A stretch of DNA of 64,000 bases from Maricaulis sp. (GTDB lineage: Bacteria > Pseudomonadota > Alphaproteobacteria > Caulobacterales > Maricaulaceae), in contig JAEPND010000012.1 of the NCBI GenBank assembly GCA_017643585.1, positions 1-64,000 on the forward strand. The letters are read 5' to 3'. A program made the position numbers and the translations under genes. Each line of letters starts with the position of its first letter. Within the stretch, counting starts at the first letter, position 1. Positions 62,918 to 64,000 of this stretch are shown here, piece by piece. The notes under the pieces were generated by a model. The model saw only the letters and a program-made list of their open reading frames with translations, was not told where the DNA came from and made no database searches.

Positions 62918-63922
62918 ATGACCGACCAAGTGATCGGCCGCAAACCTGCGCATGCCACGATCGAGTACTTTGACGATCAGCATCCGCCGCTCGGAGACTT
63001 CATGCGCGATGTGGTGGACGGGCTGTCTGCAACGCCGCGCTCCATCCCGCCGGTATATTTCTATGATCAGGCTGGCTCGGCGCTGTTCGATCAGATCACC
63101 GAACTGCCAGAATATTATGTCACGCGGACGGAGCTGGACCTGTTGGAAAGTATTTCCGATGAGCTGTCGCTGCGGGCCGGTCCGGGGGCTGTCGTGATCG
63201 AGCCAGGGTCGGGGTCCAGCGTCAAGATCCGCACATTGCTGGATGCGCTGGGCGATGCGGCGGCCTATGTGGGGCTCGATATCTCCAAACAGCATCTGGT
63301 TGAAGCGTGTGAGGAGTTGGCACGAGACTATCCCGATGTTGCCATTGGTGCGGTCTGTGCGAATTTCACGACAGGGCTCAAACTTGACCATCTTCCTCTG
63401 CCTGAAGGGCGGCGCCTGGTGTTTTTCCCGGGCTCGACGATCGGCAATTTCGAGCCTGCCGAGGCCCGCGCTGTTCTGGCCGGTTTCCGGACGGGCATGC
63501 GCAAGGGTGATGCGGTCCTGATCGGTGCTGACCGGGTCAAGGACGAGCAAATTCTCGTGGACGCCTATGATGATGCGGCAGGTGTGACGGCGGCTTTCAA
63601 TCTCAACCTGCTCAAGCGGATTCGGGCCGAGTTGGGTGCCCAGCTGAACACCGATGACTTTGCGCACAAATCGATCTGGAACCGGGATCTAGAGCGTATC
63701 GAGATGCACCTGGTCGCCAAGCGAGACACCTCGATCGAGTTGAACGGCGAGCGATATGTGTTCGAGGCGGGCGACAGCCTGCACACAGAGAATTCTCACA
63801 AGTTCACACCAGAGAGTTTCGCGACTCTGGCGAAAGATGCCGGATATACGCTGGTCAAACACTGGTCTGACCCCGCTGAACTCTTCTCGCTCTACTGGCT
63901 CGAACCCAAGTGGGAAGCGTGA
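62918..63922 (+). CDS. egtD: L-histidine N-alpha-methyltransferase (EgtD-like)
   Basis: A 334-residue SAM-dependent methyltransferase of the EgtD type, which trimethylates histidine to hercynine for ergothioneine. Marks are YFYDQAGSALFDQITELPEY with YYVTRTE, the SAM site VVIEPGSGSSVKIR (92-105), YVGLDISKQHL, FPGSTIGNF and the C-terminal HTENSHKFTPESF. GGAAG lies before the ATG at 62918, 37 bp after nadD. In many alphaproteobacteria rsfS and rlmH follow nadD, so this gene may have been inserted here. The next gene should show whether ergothioneine synthesis is encoded. Confidence 0.88.
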   Translation: MTDQVIGRKPAHATIEYFDDQHPPLGDFMRDVVDGLSATPRSIPPVYFYDQAGSALFDQITELPEYYVTRTELDLLESISDELSLRAGPGAVVIEPGSGSSVKIRTLLDALGDAAAYVGLDISKQHLVEACEELARDYPDVAIGAVCANFTTGLKLDHLPLPEGRRLVFFPGSTIGNFEPAEARAVLAGFRTGMRKGDAVLIGADRVKDEQILVDAYDDAAGVTAAFNLNLLKRIRAELGAQLNTDDFAHKSIWNRDLERIEMHLVAKRDTSIELNGERYVFEAGDSLHTENSHKFTPESFATLAKDAGYTLVKHWSDPAELFSLYWLEPKWEA

Positions 63923-63972
63923 TATAGTGGACTTTGTTGTATTGGTGGTCAGAAAGGACAACCGCCCTGTCT

Positions 63973-64000
63973 ATGGAAACAATCCGCCAGGTTGAAGGTG
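63973..64000 (+). CDS. Start of a further gene, truncated by the window edge
   Basis: The ATG at 63973 opens a frame (METIRQVEG) that continues past the end. AGAAAGGA lies rather far upstream (~15 bases). Its position directly after egtD would suit egtB (ergothioneine sulfoxide synthase), but nine codons are too few to tell. Confidence 0.3.

Overview
The window looks like chromosomal DNA of a high-GC alphaproteobacterium, most likely a stalked or prosthecate marine type (Maricaulales, Hyphomonadaceae or Caulobacterales). The evidence is the rplU-rpmA-GNAT-obgE-proB-proA-nadD order, the L21 protein with a Lys/Ala-rich tail and helix-hairpin-helix end, a short Caulobacter-style flagellin of 274 residues, and a paired beta-helix/di-haem protein set first named from Hyphomonas. 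The genus is an inference.

Region 1 (1-7.1 kb) is a patchwork. It holds the last codons of a transposase, a coupled GlxA-type regulator and isonitrile-hydratase-like gene, a decayed TonB-receptor remnant, a TetR regulator, and a LuxR-type regulator upstream of the beta-helix/di-haem lipoprotein pair. The LuxR gene has a ten-base G tract in its ribosome binding site.

Region 2 (7.3-32 kb) is an exopolysaccharide export locus that reads outward from 14.1 kb. Leftward lie a PPP phosphatase, a WecG/TagA/CpsF transferase, a Wzx flippase, two Wzy/ligase-type membrane proteins, a Wza-like export protein and a small membrane-anchored protein. Rightward lie a secreted protein with a duplicated domain, an outer-membrane barrel, a Wzc-like tyrosine autokinase, the initiating sugar-phosphate transferase, and then a 12.1-kb autotransporter gene of about 4,040 codons with some 48 glycine-rich repeats. 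The same palindromic motif (ACCCAWTTGGGT) precedes both arms.

Region 3 (32-47.4 kb) carries independent housekeeping and accessory genes: a secreted PPC-domain metalloprotease, flagellin, an iron alcohol dehydrogenase with a saccharopine-dehydrogenase-like partner, a COG0523 zinc GTPase plus DUF1826 protein behind a near-perfect Zur box, a secreted M3 oligopeptidase, a sodium/solute symporter, small unknowns and an S33-type lipoprotein peptidase.

Region 4 (47.7-53.9 kb) is the most striking metabolic unit. Six genes overlap or nearly touch: KAS III, NAD-dependent reductase, metallo-beta-lactamase-fold hydrolase, PaaK/F390-synthetase-like ligase, Rieske oxygenase and a BtaA-like (DUF3419) aminocarboxypropyl transferase. 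It looks like a dedicated pathway for a fatty-acyl-derived metabolite or lipid, and I cannot assign its product.

Region 5 (53.9-64 kb) has an esterase, tRNA-Ser(CGA), a tiny lipoprotein candidate, a DUF2891 lipoprotein, then the conserved rplU-to-nadD block. A strong promoter followed at once by an intrinsic-terminator hairpin precedes rplU. An EgtD-type histidine methyltransferase follows nadD, and a further gene starts at the window edge.
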